This document shows positions 1-9,806 of a stretch of DNA of 64,000 bases, in pieces (the stretch's first letter is position 1; the number at the start of each line of letters is the position of its first letter). The notes under the pieces were generated by a model. It saw only the letters and a program-made list of their open reading frames with translations, made no database searches and was not told the origin of the DNA. The translations under genes and the position numbers were made by a program. Origin of the DNA: Maritimibacter sp. (GTDB taxonomy: Bacteria > Pseudomonadota > Alphaproteobacteria > Rhodobacterales > Rhodobacteraceae); the NCBI GenBank assembly GCA_002695005.1, contig NZNT01000019.1, positions 186,001 to 250,000 on the forward strand, given 5' to 3'.

Positions 1-57
1 GTGACCGTCCTGATCGACGGGCTGGACCGGATCATCCACAACCTGCGACACCTGTAG
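1..57 (+). CDS. 3' end of a truncated gene, unknown product
   Basis: Frame 1 is open from the first base and ends in TAG at 55-57, giving 18 residues that finish in ...IIHNLRHL. A GTG sits at base 1 but is probably internal to a gene that starts outside the window. It is tail to tail with the acetoacetyl-CoA synthetase gene. Eighteen residues are too few to assign a family, and chance openness cannot be excluded. Confidence 0.35.
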   Translation: MTVLIDGLDRIIHNLRHL

Positions 58-112
58 GCGCCTGAGCTCTGCCGAGACGCTGGCGCACTTCAGCCACAGT
101 AATTGCGCGACG

Positions 113-2125
113 TCACTCTCTTTTACTTAGCCTCTTCGCAGCGAATTCCGCGAACCAGTCGAGCGCCGCGGGATTGCGTGTGGCATCCTTTGAGGCGACT
201 TTTTCCGGATTTTCGCCCAGAAGCATCCGGCGCACCGGAACCTCCATCTTCTTTCCCGTGAGGGTGGTCGGAATCTCGGGCACCTCGACGATCACGTCGG
301 GCACATGACGCGGCGAGCGCTCCGAGCGGAGGCGTCGAACGATTTCTTTTTCGATGTCCCCGGTCAGCCGGACACCCTGCGCCATCTGAACGAACAGTGG
401 CATGTAGTATCCGCCGTCCGCCTCTTCGATACAGACGATCAGACTGTCGGCGACCTCGTCGAACCCTTCGATGGTGCGGTAGATCTCGGCCGATCCGATG
501 CGAACGCCGAAGCGGTTAAGCGTGGCATCCGAGCGTCCGAGCACATAGGAGCCGCCGCGCTCGTTGAACCGCACGCGGTCGCCATGGCGCCAGACGCCCG
601 GGTACATATCGAAGTAACTGTCGGCATATCGTTTGAATCCGTCGTCGCCCCACAGAAACAGCGGCATGGAAGGCATCGGCTGACGCATGACCAACTCGCC
701 AACGGCGCCGGTCTCCGCTACCTTGCCGTTTTCATCGAAGGCCGCCGCGTCGCATCCGAGCGCCGGCGCCTGAATCTCGCCCGCATGTGCCGGGAGAAGG
801 GGAGAGCCTGCGAGGATTCCTGAGCAGACCTCCGTCCCGCCGGATTGGGTCGTCGCGTAAATGTCCGGTTTCACCGCCTCGTGAATCCAGGCAAGAATTT
901 CGGGCGTCACAGGCGAGCCGGTGAGAAGGATCGTCTCAAGGGGAGCGATGTCGAACTCCTCACCCGGTCGGATACCTTCGTTACGCACCATCTGCATAAA
1001 AGTGGGTGACACGCCGAAGGTCGTCACGCCCGTGTCCGCCATCAGACGCCAGAGTGCGCGGGCGTCGGGATAAGTCGGGTGACCGTCATAGAGCGTCACG
1101 TGCCCATTCAGCAGCGGCCCCATCATCAGCGTGTTCCACACCATCCAGCCGGTGGTGGAATAGCAGAACTGTACGGCGTCTTCGTGCATATCGAGATGGA
1201 ACGCCCCGGACTTGAGGTGTTCCAGCACGATTCCGTGGTGGCCGTGAACGATAGGCTTCGGCAAGCCGGTCGTGCCGGACGAAAACAAAACCCACAGCGG
1301 ATGGTCCGAGGGCACGCGCGTATAGTTGAACGCCTCCCGCGATACCTCCGGCCCGTCCAGCAGACTGTCCCAAGCGAGTGTCTCGCCGGAGAAATCGGGA
1401 GTGCCTGCATCAGGCAGATAGTCCAGAAGCACCAGTCGTTCGGCTTTGGGCAGTTGACCCAGGATATTGGTCAGCTCATCCGTGCGGTCGTAGTCCTTTC
1501 CCCCGTAAAGGTAACCGTTCACGGCGAAGACCAGCTTGGGTTCGATCTGGCCGAACCGGTCAATTACGGTCTGAGCGCCGAACTCGGGCGCGGCGGAGGA
1601 CCATGTGGCACCGATCGCGGTGGTGGCCAGCATTGCGATGAAGGTCTCGGGTATATTGGGCATGTAGGCGACGATACGGTCGCCCGGTTCCACACCCATC
1701 TCGCGCAGCCGCGTGGCCATCTTGCGAACGTCGCGACCAACGTCGGCCCAGCTCAGGTTGCGTGTCTCTGGCCGGGTTTCGGACAGGTGCGCGATCATCG
1801 GACGCGTTGGGTCGCCGGTCGCCTCATGCCGTAGAACGTGCTCGGCGTAGTTGAGGCGCGTGCCCGTGAACCAGCGCGTACGTGGCATCGGGTCGCTGGT
1901 CATGACTTCGTCGATCTCGCCGTCGTGGATGATGTCGAAGTAATCCCAGACCGCGCGCCAGAAGCCCGGCACATCCTCGATCGACCAGCGCCAGAGGTCG
2001 AAATAGCCGTCGAATTCCTTGCCTCGCTCGGCGGCGAGCCAGTGCAGGAAGCGCGTGGTGTGGACGCGCGTGCGCCGTTCTTCCGACGCGCGCCAGAGTT
2101 CCTGGCCTTCGATCACTCTTGTCAT
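113..2125 (-). CDS. aacS: Acetoacetyl-CoA synthetase (acetoacetate-CoA ligase)
   Basis: Cytoplasmic adenylate-forming enzyme that activates acetoacetate to acetoacetyl-CoA with ATP, feeding ketone bodies or PHB breakdown products into acetyl-CoA metabolism. The 670-residue length is that of the family. The N-terminal acetyl-CoA-synthetase cap (W..SIEDVPGFWRAVWDYF, about residues 46-63) and the AMP-binding loop FSSGTTGLPKP (281-291) are visible. A GRSDATLNRFGVRIGSAEIY-type hinge follows, and TLTGKKMEVP near the C terminus carries the expected catalytic lysine. It stands alone on the reverse strand, divergent from the GFA gene. The TRFLHWLAAERG-type N terminus favours acetoacetate over acetate as substrate; that preference is inferred from family resemblance. 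Confidence 0.9.
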   Translation of the reverse strand: MTRVIEGQELWRASEERRTRVHTTRFLHWLAAERGKEFDGYFDLWRWSIEDVPGFWRAVWDYFDIIHDGEIDEVMTSDPMPRTRWFTGTRLNYAEHVLRHEATGDPTRPMIAHLSETRPETRNLSWADVGRDVRKMATRLREMGVEPGDRIVAYMPNIPETFIAMLATTAIGATWSSAAPEFGAQTVIDRFGQIEPKLVFAVNGYLYGGKDYDRTDELTNILGQLPKAERLVLLDYLPDAGTPDFSGETLAWDSLLDGPEVSREAFNYTRVPSDHPLWVLFSSGTTGLPKPIVHGHHGIVLEHLKSGAFHLDMHEDAVQFCYSTTGWMVWNTLMMGPLLNGHVTLYDGHPTYPDARALWRLMADTGVTTFGVSPTFMQMVRNEGIRPGEEFDIAPLETILLTGSPVTPEILAWIHEAVKPDIYATTQSGGTEVCSGILAGSPLLPAHAGEIQAPALGCDAAAFDENGKVAETGAVGELVMRQPMPSMPLFLWGDDGFKRYADSYFDMYPGVWRHGDRVRFNERGGSYVLGRSDATLNRFGVRIGSAEIYRTIEGFDEVADSLIVCIEEADGGYYMPLFVQMAQGVRLTGDIEKEIVRRLRSERSPRHVPDVIVEVPEIPTTLTGKKMEVPVRRMLLGENPEKVASKDATRNPAALDWFAEFAAKRLSKRE

Positions 2126-2388
2126 ACGGGTGCTTTCTTCATCTCGACGTCGTCTACGATGGCCGCGCTTCGGGCCGTCGCCATCTTCCCGGCGCGTAAT
2201 CCGTTGTTATTATCCATCAATGCTCCCCCCCCAAGCTTTGCGCGGAGTATGCCGCGCCCCCGTCGCGGCTTCCAGCCCTGACACGACGAACCTCGATCAG
2301 TCGCCGGGCGCAGGCGGGAGAAGGCCCGGAACTGGACAGTTGCGATCCTCCCGGTGCGCGCGACAAGATGGAAAAAGGGAGGACGGTC

Positions 2389-2814
2389 ATGAGCGAAATA
2401 CACGAAGGCGGCTGCCAATGCGGTGGCGTACGGTATCGCACCACGGGCCAGCCTCACCGGACCGGTGTCTGTCACTGCCGTTTCTGCCAGACCCGGACCG
2501 GGAGTGCCTTTGGTGTGTCCGTCTATTTCGACGCGGATCAGGTGGAAATCCTGTCTGGGGATCTAAAGGACTACAGTTTTACGACCGACGGCGGGCGACG
2601 CTTTACGACGCGCTTCTGCAAGACCTGCGGGACGAGCGTGTTCTGGACGCTTGAGCTGTTCGACGATGCCATCGCCGTGGCAGGTGGCACGTTTGATCCG
2701 CCCACCTTCTGGTTCGATGTGGGACGCGAAATCTTCACGCGCAGCAAGGCACCCTTCGTTCACCTCGACGTCGCCGAGAGCGACGAGACCACGCCGGGAG
2801 CTGCGCAGGAATAG
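2389..2814 (+). CDS. GFA-family zinc protein (CENP-V/GFA domain)
   Basis: Small zinc-binding protein of the glutathione-dependent formaldehyde-activating (GFA) fold. The 141 residues show the usual cysteine pattern: GGCQCGGVRY near the N terminus, CHCRFCQ about 20 residues later, and FCKTCGTSVFW in the second half. The start at 2389 is preferred over an in-frame ATG at 2368 because GGGAGGA lies just upstream of 2389. Family members are mostly uncharacterised, and activity on S-hydroxymethylglutathione is not established for most of them. No neighbour points to formaldehyde metabolism, so the substrate is unknown. Confidence 0.8.
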   Translation: MSEIHEGGCQCGGVRYRTTGQPHRTGVCHCRFCQTRTGSAFGVSVYFDADQVEILSGDLKDYSFTTDGGRRFTTRFCKTCGTSVFWTLELFDDAIAVAGGTFDPPTFWFDVGREIFTRSKAPFVHLDVAESDETTPGAAQE

Positions 2815-2983
2815 TCATTCCCATCCCGGCGCGAGGATTGGCCGGATCATCTCGGTATCGTCCGTTTTCACGGTTACGGCAGTTGACGGATGCCCCGCAG
2901 GTTGGTTTCCTGAAATCTGGTCCGGTCGGGAAACGCGCGGCAGGACACTGGCCCGACAGAGGCCGATCAACTGGGAGGAAATC

Positions 2984-3943
2984 ATGAAGCTTTTCAAGGC
3001 CGTTGCGGCCACAGCTATGCTTGCGGCGACGCCTGTTGTCGCACAAACCCCGCTCTCCGTCGCCACCGGCGGCACCGGCGGCGTCTACTATCCGATGGGC
3101 GGGGGCCTCGCCGAAGTCATCAACAACCATGTCGAAGGCTATTCTGCCACCGCAGAGGTGACCGGCGCTTCCGTCGAGAACATGGGTCTCGTCGCCACCG
3201 GCGACGCAGACCTCGCCATCGGGCTTGCGGACACCGTCTATCAGGCACGCACCGGCACGGGCCGTTTCGAAGGTCAGCAGCTCGAGATGGTCCATGGCGT
3301 CGCGTCGCTCTACGCCAACATGATCCAGATCGTGACGCTCGCCGACAGCGGCATCACGTCGCTTGACGATCTGACCGGCAAGCGCGTGTCGATCGGTGCG
3401 CCCGGATCGGGCACCGAGGTGAACGCCGAGCAGGTGCTGACCGCCGCCGGCATCAGCTACGACGATATCGAGGAACAGCGCCTCAACTTCAACGAAACCG
3501 CCGACGCGCTGGCGAACGGCGACATCGACGCCGGTTTCTGGAGCGTGGGCGCGCCGACTTCGTCGATTCTCAACCTCGCGACAACGCAGGATATCGTCGT
3601 CATCGAACTGACGGACGAGCAGATCGCGGCGGCGCAGGAGGCCCAGCCGCTCTTCGCGCGCACGACCCTCTCCGCCGGCATCTATGACGGTGTGGACGAG
3701 GATGTGACGGTGCTCGGCGTACCCAACGTACTCGTCGCTTCGTCGGAAATGTCCGAGGACCTCGCCTACGAGATCACCAAGGCGATGTTCGAAAATATCG
3801 CGGACCTGCAGGCGGTGCACCCGGCAGCGAACCAGACCACAGTCGAGTTCACCCTGTCGGCGACGCCGATCCCGCTGCACCCCGGCGCCCTCAAGTATTA
3901 CGAGGAAACCGGCGCGGACATTCCCGACAAACTCCGTCCGTGA
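2984..3943 (+). CDS. TRAP transporter, TAXI-family solute receptor
   Basis: Periplasmic substrate-binding protein of a TAXI-type TRAP transporter. Of its 319 residues, the first 20 or so form a signal peptide ending ...PVVAQ. The mature protein starts with the TAXI hallmark SVATGGTGGVYYPMGGGLAEVIN, with ASVENMGLVATGDADLAIG further on. The start at 2984 has a strong GGGAGGA site; an in-frame extension back to 2651 overlaps the GFA gene and is rejected. First gene of an operon with a DUF1850 protein, a fused TRAP permease and a class V aminotransferase, each overlapping the next by a few bases. TAXI ligands are often glutamate or other carboxylates, but no ligand can be read from the sequence. 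Confidence 0.9.
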   Translation: MKLFKAVAATAMLAATPVVAQTPLSVATGGTGGVYYPMGGGLAEVINNHVEGYSATAEVTGASVENMGLVATGDADLAIGLADTVYQARTGTGRFEGQQLEMVHGVASLYANMIQIVTLADSGITSLDDLTGKRVSIGAPGSGTEVNAEQVLTAAGISYDDIEEQRLNFNETADALANGDIDAGFWSVGAPTSSILNLATTQDIVVIELTDEQIAAAQEAQPLFARTTLSAGIYDGVDEDVTVLGVPNVLVASSEMSEDLAYEITKAMFENIADLQAVHPAANQTTVEFTLSATPIPLHPGALKYYEETGADIPDKLRP

Positions 3944-4416
3944 TCGCCAAAACCGGAGGAGCGCTCGCCGCGCTCCTCCTCTTCCACACCGCTATGCCAG
4001 GCCATGCCGGAACGCTCACCGCGTCGCTGGCGGCGACGGGCGAGGTGCTGGCCCGTATCGAGGTCGCGCAGGGCACGGGCTGGTGCGTTCTTTGGCGCCA
4101 TTCGGTGCAGGGGTTCGAGGTGGAGGATTGTTATGAAAACCGGTCGGGCCGGATGGTGCTCCACCGCTCCCACTTGCCGGATTTCGCTGCCGGGCTCGAC
4201 CATATCCCCGGTCGCGGGCGGCAGATCTCGGACGGGCAGGGGGGCTATTGGATCGAAGACCTGGATGAAGCTGTGCCGGGCAACGCCTATATCCTGCGAC
4301 CCGGTACCATGAATGTCGATCACAGGCTGCGCGCGGGTGAGACCGTCATCTCCCTCTCTGCGCTGGCCGCACATGAACGGGTGCGCATCGCGCTCACACC
4401 GGATGAGGATCAATGA
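3940..4416 (+). CDS. DUF1850 protein of the TRAP-TAXI operon
   Basis: 158-residue exported protein of the DUF1850 family, which is typically encoded between a TAXI receptor and its fused permease, exactly as here. A GTG start overlaps the receptor stop by four bases (GTGA). Residues 1-23 form a signal peptide (hydrophobic ALAALLLFHTAMPGHAG). The mature part includes WCVLWRHSVQGFEVEDCYE, with two cysteines, and a tail rich in short beta-like segments. Its role in TRAP transport is unknown; accessory or assembly functions are only inferred from the invariant gene order. Confidence 0.8.
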   Translation: MIAKTGGALAALLLFHTAMPGHAGTLTASLAATGEVLARIEVAQGTGWCVLWRHSVQGFEVEDCYENRSGRMVLHRSHLPDFAAGLDHIPGRGRQISDGQGGYWIEDLDEAVPGNAYILRPGTMNVDHRLRAGETVISLSALAAHERVRIALTPDEDQ

Positions 4417-6422
4417 CGGACTTCCAGACCGAGACCCGAGCAGAAGTCGTGCAGCCCAGATTCGTGCTTGGCCTGATCTCTGTCGTCGGGATCGCCCTTT
4501 CCCTGTTTCAACTCTATGCCGCTGGCATCCAGCCGCTTGGCCTGTTCTATCAGCGCCCCATCCACCTCGGTTTCATCCTTGTCCTGTGTTTTCTGATCTA
4601 CCCGGTCTTCGGCAAGCACCGGCCGCGCGGGTTGGTCGGCTGGCTTATCGACGGGCCGCTCATCCTGTGCGGCATCCTTGTGGGCTTCTGGGTGCCTTAC
4701 AACATCGACACCATCGCCAACGCGATTTTCCCGCGCAGCATCGACGTGGCCGTCGGGATCGTTTCGGTGCTCGTCGTGCTGGAGGCCGCGCGGCGTGCGG
4801 TCGGCCTGGTCCTGACCATCATCGGCGCTTTCTTCGTGGTCTATGCCTTCGCCGGTCTGCGCGGGGAGTTGCCGTGGCTCGCCGACCTGATGCCGGGTAT
4901 CCTGAACCACCGTGGCTATTCCATCGACCGGGTGGCGAGCCAGCTGACCCTTGGCGCCGAAGGGCTCTTTGGTATCCCACTGGGCGTGGCAGCCACGTTC
5001 ATTTTCATCTTCGTCCTTTTCGGAGCACTCCTCGAGGTAACCGGGGCGGGGAAGTTCTTTATCGATCTCGCCTATGCTGCGACCGGGCGGCAGCGTGGCG
5101 GGCCGGCCAAGGCCGCAGTCATCGCGTCGGCGGGAATGGGGTCCATCTCGGGCTCAGCCATCGCCAACGTCGTGACGACGGGTGCCTTCACCATCCCGCT
5201 CATGAAGAAACTCGGATACCGCCCCGCGCAGGCCGGCGGGATCGAGGCGGCGGCGTCCACCGGCGGTCAGATCATGCCGCCTCTGATGGGCGCGGGCGCC
5301 TTCCTGATGAGCGAGTTCACACAGGTGCCTTACATCGAGATCGTGCTCGTCTCGATCTTCCCGGCGATGCTTTACTTCGGCTCGGTCTACCTTCTCGTAC
5401 ATATTGCGGCGGTGAAGCTGGGGCTGAAGGGCATACCGGCGATTGACCTGCCGCGCGTCCGCGACGTGCTGGCGCAGGGGTGGCATTTCCTCCTGCCTCT
5501 CGTGGTGCTCGTCTATTTTCTCGTCTCTGGCTACTCGCCGCTGCGCGTGGGTTTCTTTGCGGTGGTCTCGGTCGCCGCGGCCGCGATCGCGCGGGCACTT
5601 TGGGATTTCCTGCGCGACAAACCTTCAATGGCGGGGGCTGGTGCATTGGCCCGACGAGGTCTGGCGCTCACACTTCAGGCTTTGGAATTAGGCGCGCGTA
5701 ACGCCGTCGCCGTGTCGATGGCCTGCGCCGTGGCAGGCATCATCGTGGGCGTGGTCGGCCTCACCGGACTGGGTCTCAAGTTCTCGGCCATGATGCTCGC
5801 TTTCTCTGGCGGCAACATGGTTCTGGCTCTCCTGCTCGTCATCATCGCGAGCCTTATCCTGGGCATGGGCCTTCCAGTGACTGCGGCCTATATCGTGCTC
5901 ATCATCCTCGTCGGCCCCGCGCTGACCAGCGAGTTCGGTGTCCCGATCCTCATCGCCCACCTGGTCGTCTTCTGGTACTCGCAGGACTCAAACGTCACGC
6001 CACCCGTGGCGCTCGCGGGCTTCGCGGGCGCGGCCATTGCCGGATCGAAACCCATGGAGACGAGTTTCCAGGCGTGGAAATTCGCCAAGGGCCTCTACCT
6101 CATCCCCATGTTCATGGTTTTCAACGAACCGATCATTCTCGGCGGTCCGGTGCCGCTCGTGATCTGGAACGGCGCGCTGGCGATCATCGCCCTCACCGCC
6201 TTTGCGGCCATGCTGGAGGGATATCTTTTCGCGACGATTCCCCTTTGGCAACGGATCATTCTCGCCCCTGCCATCGTTGCGGTTTTCTGGCCGGTGTTCG
6301 AGGTCGAGGCGGCCGGGGCGGCGGTGATCGTGGTCCTGCTGGGGCTGAACTGGCTTGCGAAGGGTCGCGGCGACGTGACAGGAGAGGCGCGTAATCCGGA
6401 GCCCGTGAATGACCAAGCCTGA
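4413..6422 (+). CDS. TRAP transporter fused permease (4TM+12TM, DctQM-type)
   Basis: 669-residue polytopic inner-membrane protein that joins the small (DctQ-like) and large (DctM-like) TRAP subunits in one chain, as is usual for TAXI systems. It moves the substrate delivered by the upstream receptor using an ion gradient rather than ATP. Hydrophobic segments run through most of the chain. DctM signatures include GSISGSAIANVVTTGAFTIP and the helical-hairpin motif ASTGGQIMPPLMGAGAF, with a repeat-like second half containing LILGMGLPVTAAYIVL. ATGA overlap with DUF1850. The 3' end overlaps the aminotransferase by 14 bases, so the two are probably translationally coupled. Confidence 0.92.
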   Translation: MTDFQTETRAEVVQPRFVLGLISVVGIALSLFQLYAAGIQPLGLFYQRPIHLGFILVLCFLIYPVFGKHRPRGLVGWLIDGPLILCGILVGFWVPYNIDTIANAIFPRSIDVAVGIVSVLVVLEAARRAVGLVLTIIGAFFVVYAFAGLRGELPWLADLMPGILNHRGYSIDRVASQLTLGAEGLFGIPLGVAATFIFIFVLFGALLEVTGAGKFFIDLAYAATGRQRGGPAKAAVIASAGMGSISGSAIANVVTTGAFTIPLMKKLGYRPAQAGGIEAAASTGGQIMPPLMGAGAFLMSEFTQVPYIEIVLVSIFPAMLYFGSVYLLVHIAAVKLGLKGIPAIDLPRVRDVLAQGWHFLLPLVVLVYFLVSGYSPLRVGFFAVVSVAAAAIARALWDFLRDKPSMAGAGALARRGLALTLQALELGARNAVAVSMACAVAGIIVGVVGLTGLGLKFSAMMLAFSGGNMVLALLLVIIASLILGMGLPVTAAYIVLIILVGPALTSEFGVPILIAHLVVFWYSQDSNVTPPVALAGFAGAAIAGSKPMETSFQAWKFAKGLYLIPMFMVFNEPIILGGPVPLVIWNGALAIIALTAFAAMLEGYLFATIPLWQRIILAPAIVAVFWPVFEVEAAGAAVIVVLLGLNWLAKGRGDVTGEARNPEPVNDQA

Positions 6423-7674
6423 TATCTCCGCCGCGCTGATGAATGATGTACGTGCCCGTTTCGCCCATGTCGACAACTGCCCTTTCGAGGGCGAGCGCGT
6501 GTTCTTCGAGAACGCAGGTGGGGCGCTGACGCTCAATTCCGTGGTTGAAACCTCGGCCCGGATGGCGGCGATTCCGGACAATCAGGGTCGCTCCAACGCG
6601 GCGTCGAAAGCGCTTCAGGACATGATCGACACAGCAAAGGCCGACATGCGCGTGTTCTTCAATGCGCCGGAGGGGCAGTTCTTCGTCGGTGAAAGCGGCA
6701 CCGAGCTTCTATTTCGCCTGATCCGCTCTGCCTGCCTTGGCACACCGTTGGGCCGGGTTCTTGGAAGCACGTTGGAGCATCCGGCAAGTCGGAGCGCTGC
6801 CGCACGATGGTCAAAGGTGGCGGGCAAGCCCCATTTCCTTGTGGCCCATGACGACGCGCGCGGCACGGTCACGGCCGAGGATTACGCGCCGCTCGTGACG
6901 CCGGATACGGTCGTGGCCACCATTCTTCACACCTCGCCCGTCACGGGCATTGGCGTGGACGTGGCCGCAGTGGCCGCGCAGATCCGCGACATAGCCCCCG
7001 ACTGCTTCATCATCGTCGATGGCATCCAACACGCGGCCCATGGACGGCTCGACATCGCGGCATACGGCATCGACGGCTATGTCATCTCGCCTTACAAGGT
7101 TTTTTCGCGCCACGGCTATGGCGTGGCCTGGGTGTCGGACCGCCTGGCCGCGCTGCCCCATGATACGCTCATGGGTGCCCCTACGGCTTCGTGGGAACTT
7201 GGCACGCGTGACACCGGGGCCTATGCGACCTTTTCGGACGTCGTATCCTATTTTGACTGGCTGGGTGGCGAAGTGTCCGGATCAGAAGATCGCCGGTCGC
7301 GGATCGTTGCGGCGGGGGAGGCGATCCATACGCAGGAAACCGCCCTTTGCCACGCGATGATCCACGGAACGGGAAACCAAAAGGGCCTGGCGGAATACGA
7401 GGGTGTCACGATCCTTGGCGGCACCGACAATCCAGGTCGAGAAGGGCTCGTCTGTTTCGCGCTGGACAGCGTCCCTGCGCCGAATCTGGTCGATGCGCTC
7501 AACGCGCGGGGTATCCGCACGCATATCCGCAAGGCCGATCACTACTCAGGCAACATCCTCGATCCGCTCGGCATGGAACACTGCGTGAGGGTTTCGATGT
7601 GCCACTACAACACCGAGGCCGAAGTGGCGCAGTTCCTTCAGGCGATCAAGGAGATCACCGACGCGCAAGGCTGA
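6409..7674 (+). CDS. Class V aminotransferase / cysteine-desulfurase-like PLP enzyme
   Basis: 421-residue cytoplasmic PLP enzyme of the class V (NifS/CsdA-like) fold. Visible elements are the N-terminal FFENAGGAL, the glycine/asparagine loop before NAASKALQDM, the PLP aspartate in IIVDGIQHAAHG, and the Schiff-base lysine in SPYKVFSRHGYG (about K230). I see no catalytic cysteine loop typical of true cysteine desulfurases, so transaminase, lyase or kynureninase-like chemistry is as likely. It starts inside the end of the TRAP permease gene, which suggests that it acts on the compound this transporter brings in. The exact substrate is not inferable. Confidence 0.8.
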   Translation: MTKPDISAALMNDVRARFAHVDNCPFEGERVFFENAGGALTLNSVVETSARMAAIPDNQGRSNAASKALQDMIDTAKADMRVFFNAPEGQFFVGESGTELLFRLIRSACLGTPLGRVLGSTLEHPASRSAAARWSKVAGKPHFLVAHDDARGTVTAEDYAPLVTPDTVVATILHTSPVTGIGVDVAAVAAQIRDIAPDCFIIVDGIQHAAHGRLDIAAYGIDGYVISPYKVFSRHGYGVAWVSDRLAALPHDTLMGAPTASWELGTRDTGAYATFSDVVSYFDWLGGEVSGSEDRRSRIVAAGEAIHTQETALCHAMIHGTGNQKGLAEYEGVTILGGTDNPGREGLVCFALDSVPAPNLVDALNARGIRTHIRKADHYSGNILDPLGMEHCVRVSMCHYNTEAEVAQFLQAIKEITDAQG

Positions 7675-7680
7675 CTGCGC

Positions 7681-8439
7681 TCAGGCGGCCTCCGGCGTTT
7701 TTCCGAGGATGATCATGCCGAGAATGTCCTCATCCGTGACCTCGTCCACATTCACCGTCCCGACAAGCTTTCCGTTCTTCATCACCGACGCCCGGTCGCA
7801 AAGCTTCATCACATTGTGGATGTCGTGTTCGATCAGGAAGATCCCGATGCCTTGGGACTTGAGCTCTTTGATCAGCTCCGCGACCATCTCGGTCTCCTGC
7901 GGGCCGAGGGCGGCTGTAGGTTCGTCCATGATGAGAATACGCGCATTGAAATAGACCGCGCGGGCAATGGCGACCGATTGTCTCTGGCCGCCCGAGAGCG
8001 CCTTCACCGGGTCCTTGAACTTCTTGAAGTTCGAGTTGAGCCGACCCATGATCCTGCGCGTTTCCGCCTCCATCTGGGCATCGTTCACAAAGCCCATCGG
8101 CGTGACCAGTTCACGCCCCAGGAAGAGGTTCGAGGCGGCGTCGAGATTGTCAGCCAGCGCGAGTGTCTGGTAGATCGTCTCGATGTTGTAGGCGCGTGCA
8201 TCGCGCGGATTGCCGATCTCGGCCCGTTCGCCATCAATCAGAATCTCTCCCGCGTCCATCTTGTAGGCGCCCGACAAGCACTTGATGAGCGTCGACTTGC
8301 CCGCGCCGTTGTGCCCCAGAAGGCCCACGACCTCACCGGGGTAAAGATCGACGGTCACGTTGTCGACGGCCTGGATGCCGCCGAAAGCGACCGAGACATC
8401 GCGCATTTCGACAAGAGGGGGGGCTTTGCGGTCCGACAT
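7681..8439 (-). CDS. Xylose-type sugar ABC transporter, ATP-binding protein
   Basis: 252-residue cytoplasmic ATPase with one complete ABC domain: Walker [10 protein letters not shown] (42-50), signature LSGGQRQ (148-154), Walker B ILIMDEP (168-174) and H-loop histidine near 205. It powers the sugar importer encoded upstream on the same strand. Escherichia coli XylG has two fused ABC domains (about 500 residues). This half-size form resembles the FrcA/single-domain ATPases of alphaproteobacterial monosaccharide importers and would act as a homodimer. The start at 8439 overlaps the permease stop by one base (TGATG). An in-frame extension upstream lies inside the permease gene and is not coding. 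Confidence 0.9.
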   Translation of the reverse strand: MSDRKAPPLVEMRDVSVAFGGIQAVDNVTVDLYPGEVVGLLGHNGAGKSTLIKCLSGAYKMDAGEILIDGERAEIGNPRDARAYNIETIYQTLALADNLDAASNLFLGRELVTPMGFVNDAQMEAETRRIMGRLNSNFKKFKDPVKALSGGQRQSVAIARAVYFNARILIMDEPTAALGPQETEMVAELIKELKSQGIGIFLIEHDIHNVMKLCDRASVMKNGKLVGTVNVDEVTDEDILGMIILGKTPEAA

Positions 8440-9731
8440 CAGGCGTCTCCCGTCCGTTTGCGGTAGATGATATCGACGAGGACGGCGAGCACGAGCACGG
8501 CGCCAACGACGATGTTCTGGAACGGAGCATCCACGCCGACCATGGCCATACCCGACTGGAGAGACTGCATGATCAGAGCTCCAAGGATGGCGCCGTAAAT
8601 CGTCCCGATCCCGCCGGCGAGCGCAGTGCCGCCGATGACAGCCGCGGCGATCACACGCAGTTCGTCCAGGGTGCCGATGTCGTTGGAATGGAACGACAGG
8701 CGCGCCGAAGCGACCAGCGCGGCAAGCGCGCACAGCGTCCCCATGATCGCAAAGACCTTGACCGTCAGAAGCCGGGTGTTGATGCCCGACAGTTCCGCCG
8801 CGTCCGGGTTCCCACCGGTCGCGAAAATGTAGCGGCCAAGGCGGGTGCGTTGAGCGACGAGCGTCATGACTACGGCCACCGCGACAAGCAGCAGGACCGA
8901 GTAAGGCACGCCGTAGCCCTCGGTGTACCCCTCTGGCATGACCTCGCCCCGGGCCTCGAACCCGCGTTCCAGGACGCGGCTGGGCACTTCGTAGGCGTTG
9001 AGCATACCGATGAAACCGAGGATTAACACGGAGCAGATCAGCATGAGAACGGCTTCTGCCCAGACCGGCTTTACCGGAAACTCATGCGCCACGCGTGCGC
9101 GCCGGGCCTGCCAGATCGCGTAACAGGTGGCGGCCACCGCAATTGCGCCGAAGATCCAGCTCGCCGTCACGCCCATCGTGCCGCCGATGCCGCCAAGGGT
9201 CTGGAATGTGTCGTTGAGCGGCCCGATGGTCTGGCCGGTCGTCAGATACCAGGCCACGTTTCGCCAGACGAGCAGCCCGCCCAGTGTCACGATGAAAGCG
9301 GGGATCGTGAGGTAACCGATCAGCCAGCCGTGGAACGCGCCGATGAGGGCGCCGGTCACGAGGCCCACGACGATGGCGAGAACCGCGATCATTGGGTTCG
9401 AGTAGTCGAAGCCGAGACTTGGCAGAAACTGCGTCTGCGTGATCGCCATCATCGCCGAACAGGTGGCGAGAAGCGATCCGACGCTCAGGTCGATATGGCG
9501 GGTGACGATCACGAAGACCATGCCGGTCGCCATGATGGCGACGCTCACTGTCTGGATCGTCAGGTTGAAGACATTGCGCGACGTCAGGAAACGCCCGTCC
9601 GTCAGGACGTTGAAAATCAGGCAGACGACCACGAACGCCCCGACCATGCCAAGCAGGCGGGTGTCGAATTCGAGGGTCTTGAAGATGTTCTTGCGGCCGG
9701 TCGATGTGCCGGAGGCGCTGGCCTCGGTCAT
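8439..9731 (-). CDS. xylH: Xylose-type sugar ABC transporter permease
   Basis: 430-residue inner-membrane permease of the BPD_transp_2 (ribose/xylose/galactose) family. About ten or more hydrophobic segments can be seen, with the family motif [22 protein letters not shown] about 100 residues before the end and [14 protein letters not shown] near the N terminus. The chain is longer than RbsC, and the extra central segment (about 190-260) is typical of XylH. It lies between xylF and the ATPase gene; a 75-bp gap after xylF contains a stem-loop. Xylose is the best guess because of the XylF-like receptor and the ROK regulator upstream. Confidence 0.88.
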   Translation of the reverse strand: MTEASASGTSTGRKNIFKTLEFDTRLLGMVGAFVVVCLIFNVLTDGRFLTSRNVFNLTIQTVSVAIMATGMVFVIVTRHIDLSVGSLLATCSAMMAITQTQFLPSLGFDYSNPMIAVLAIVVGLVTGALIGAFHGWLIGYLTIPAFIVTLGGLLVWRNVAWYLTTGQTIGPLNDTFQTLGGIGGTMGVTASWIFGAIAVAATCYAIWQARRARVAHEFPVKPVWAEAVLMLICSVLILGFIGMLNAYEVPSRVLERGFEARGEVMPEGYTEGYGVPYSVLLLVAVAVVMTLVAQRTRLGRYIFATGGNPDAAELSGINTRLLTVKVFAIMGTLCALAALVASARLSFHSNDIGTLDELRVIAAAVIGGTALAGGIGTIYGAILGALIMQSLQSGMAMVGVDAPFQNIVVGAVLVLAVLVDIIYRKRTGDA

Positions 9732-9761
9732 GGCGTGACCTCTGGTGCTTGGGGGTGGTGT

Positions 9762-9789
9762 GTCTCACCCGGACGATGCCGGATGAGAC
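9762..9789 (-). promoter_or_regulatory. Stem-loop between xylF and xylH
   Basis: GTCTCA-C-CCGG, a six-base loop, then CCGG-A-TGAGAC form an interrupted 10-bp inverted repeat in the 75-bp gap between the receptor and permease genes. No T-run follows on the reverse strand, so it is not a clear terminator. Such hairpins after a receptor gene commonly stabilise the receptor part of the mRNA; that role is inferred. Confidence 0.45.
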
Positions 9790-9806
9790 CTTGGATCAGG
9801 TGAAGA

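Noticed and set aside
2651-2983. N-terminal extension of the TAXI receptor overlapping the GFA gene
   Set aside because: The extension has no signal peptide; the start at 2984 has both a strong ribosome-binding site and the export signal.
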